From positions 3,373,950 through 3,437,949 of the forward strand of contig JAJEKV010000061.1 of assembly GCA_021234155.1 (NCBI GenBank): 64,000 nt of DNA, read 5' to 3'. Below the pieces are notes generated by a model, which saw only the letters and a list, made by a program, of their open reading frames with translations, searched no databases and was not told where the DNA came from. Shown here in pieces: positions 63,413 to 64,000 of this stretch. The stretch comes from Isoetes taiwanensis (Eukaryota > Streptophyta > Lycopodiopsida > Isoetales > Isoetaceae). The first letter of the stretch is position 1, and the number at the start of each line of letters is the position of its first letter. The translations under genes and the position numbers were made by a program.

Positions 63413-63995
63413 TGTTAGTCCTGTGCCTCCTGGTACAGGACTATTCATGCATACGTCAGACCAGGTCAAGCTCAAAGATCCTCAGTCAACCACAGGTCAG
63501 ACATCCAAGCCTCCACAGAAGACTAAGCAGGCCACGCAGCCAAAGCCTTTGGCTGTCAACAAGAGGCGCCGCTCAGACAAGTGACGGCCCGTCACCGCCC
63601 GCGTCAGCGTCAGCGTCATTCTAGGCACTTCAAGAGGCACCGCCAACATTCCTGCAAATCAGGCCTCCTTCCAGGAGTCGGCACCGAGATCAGTCAGAGT
63701 GTCTATATTGGGCCCAAGGCCATTGTACTATATATATGAGTAGAGTTAGCTCATAAGTTTTTAGATGAGTTTTGAGTCTTGTCTCCTTTCAGTTTTCTCT
63801 CTATTGCGAGAGCTCATGTATTTTCATCATTGATATCAAGGAAGCTTATCATCTTTCTCTCATTTGTTCTGTTCTCTTCTTTTTCTTCTCTTCCAGCAAA
63901 TCCCGCGTGACATAGTCCCCCGGACTCTCCTGTTAGATCCACGGGTCCTCACAGAGGGCTGTCTTCCAGGAGTTCCCGAACCCAGACCCCAAACA
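63413..63995. mobile_element. solo LTR, 583 bp, in the 3' LTR of element B
   Basis: Starts TGTTAGTCCTGT, ends CCCCAAACA, and is flanked by CCCTA on the left (63408-63412) and the last five bases of the window on the right. A TATATATA box lies near 63730. The first 30 bases form a hairpin (AGTCCTGT, 10-nt loop, ACAGGACT). Because the target copy follows the end directly, a solo LTR is more likely than the first LTR of a longer element, but only five bases support this. Confidence 0.72.
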
Positions 63996-64000
63996 CCCTA

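Larger units (their letters stand above)
31000..64000 (+). mobile_element. element B: Ty3 chromovirus carrying an H3-like gene (extends past window)
   Basis: The 5' LTR begins TGTGACGTTTC at 31000 and ends ACGTCACA at 45686, split by element A. The primer site for initiator tRNA-Met follows at 45688. A matching LTR start (TGTGTCGTTCC) lies at 63136, preceded by a purine tract. The interior holds accessory genes (H3-like fusion, two further ORFs), a long anonymous segment, then gag, protease, reverse transcriptase, RNase H, integrase and a chromodomain in Ty3 order. Excluding element A and the hAT insertion the interior is about 16 kb, large for a chromovirus. Stops and frameshifts throughout gag-pol show it is inactive. 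The right flank is outside the window, so its target duplication (ATACT expected from the left) cannot be checked. Confidence 0.88.

Overview
The window is nuclear DNA of a land plant. It holds two plant-type host genes (a KRI1-like ribosome-biogenesis gene with a telo-box leader and an acireductone dioxygenase copy), plant-type LTR retrotransposons primed by initiator tRNA-Met, LINEs, small TIR elements and long AT-rich spacers. The density of nested transposons suggests a large, repeat-rich genome. I cannot name the species; a fern, lycophyte, bryophyte or gymnosperm seems more likely than a compact angiosperm, but that is a guess.

Layout. 1-595: 5' part of the KRI1-like gene (minus strand). 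600-3600: spacer with a 65-bp tandem duplication. 3686-4310: acireductone dioxygenase copy with two frame breaks. 4872-5128: Tourist-like MITE. 5350-5910: degenerate repeats. 6843-14998 and 25637-25930: LINE fragments in opposite orientations, opened by a Ty1/copia element (8651-14377, TSD TTTGC) and by a large Ty3 element with a second RNase H (here G1, 14999-25636, TSD ATCAT). G1 is itself opened by a solo LTR (21383-21984, TSD AAAGT). 25930-29670: anonymous DNA with a (CTCTA)n tract and two pogo-like transposase remnants. 29672-30999: an unrecognised minus-strand gene remnant cut off by the next element.

From 31000 to the end the window is one nested Ty3 chromovirus complex. Element B (plus strand) starts at 31000 and runs past the window end. 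Its 5' LTR was split by a sister element A (minus strand, 31723-44837, TSD CTAGC). B's interior continues from 45687 to 63135, and its 3' LTR (from 63136) is interrupted by a solo LTR (63413-63995).

The main discovery is that both A and B carry, between the 5' LTR and gag, a gene for a histone H3-like protein. The A copy keeps a near-canonical H3 histone fold. The B copy begins with the exact H3 tail MARTKQTAR, continues through a long charged coiled-coil segment and ends in a divergent H3 fold. Both elements also end their integrase with a chromodomain, a module that in other chromoviruses binds modified H3 tails. They share a second unexplained accessory ORF. In B the accessory genes sit in modules with repeated hairpins and their own TATA boxes. 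Both elements are damaged (stops and frameshifts), so what is seen is the relic of a system in which a retrotransposon family appears to have encoded its own H3.
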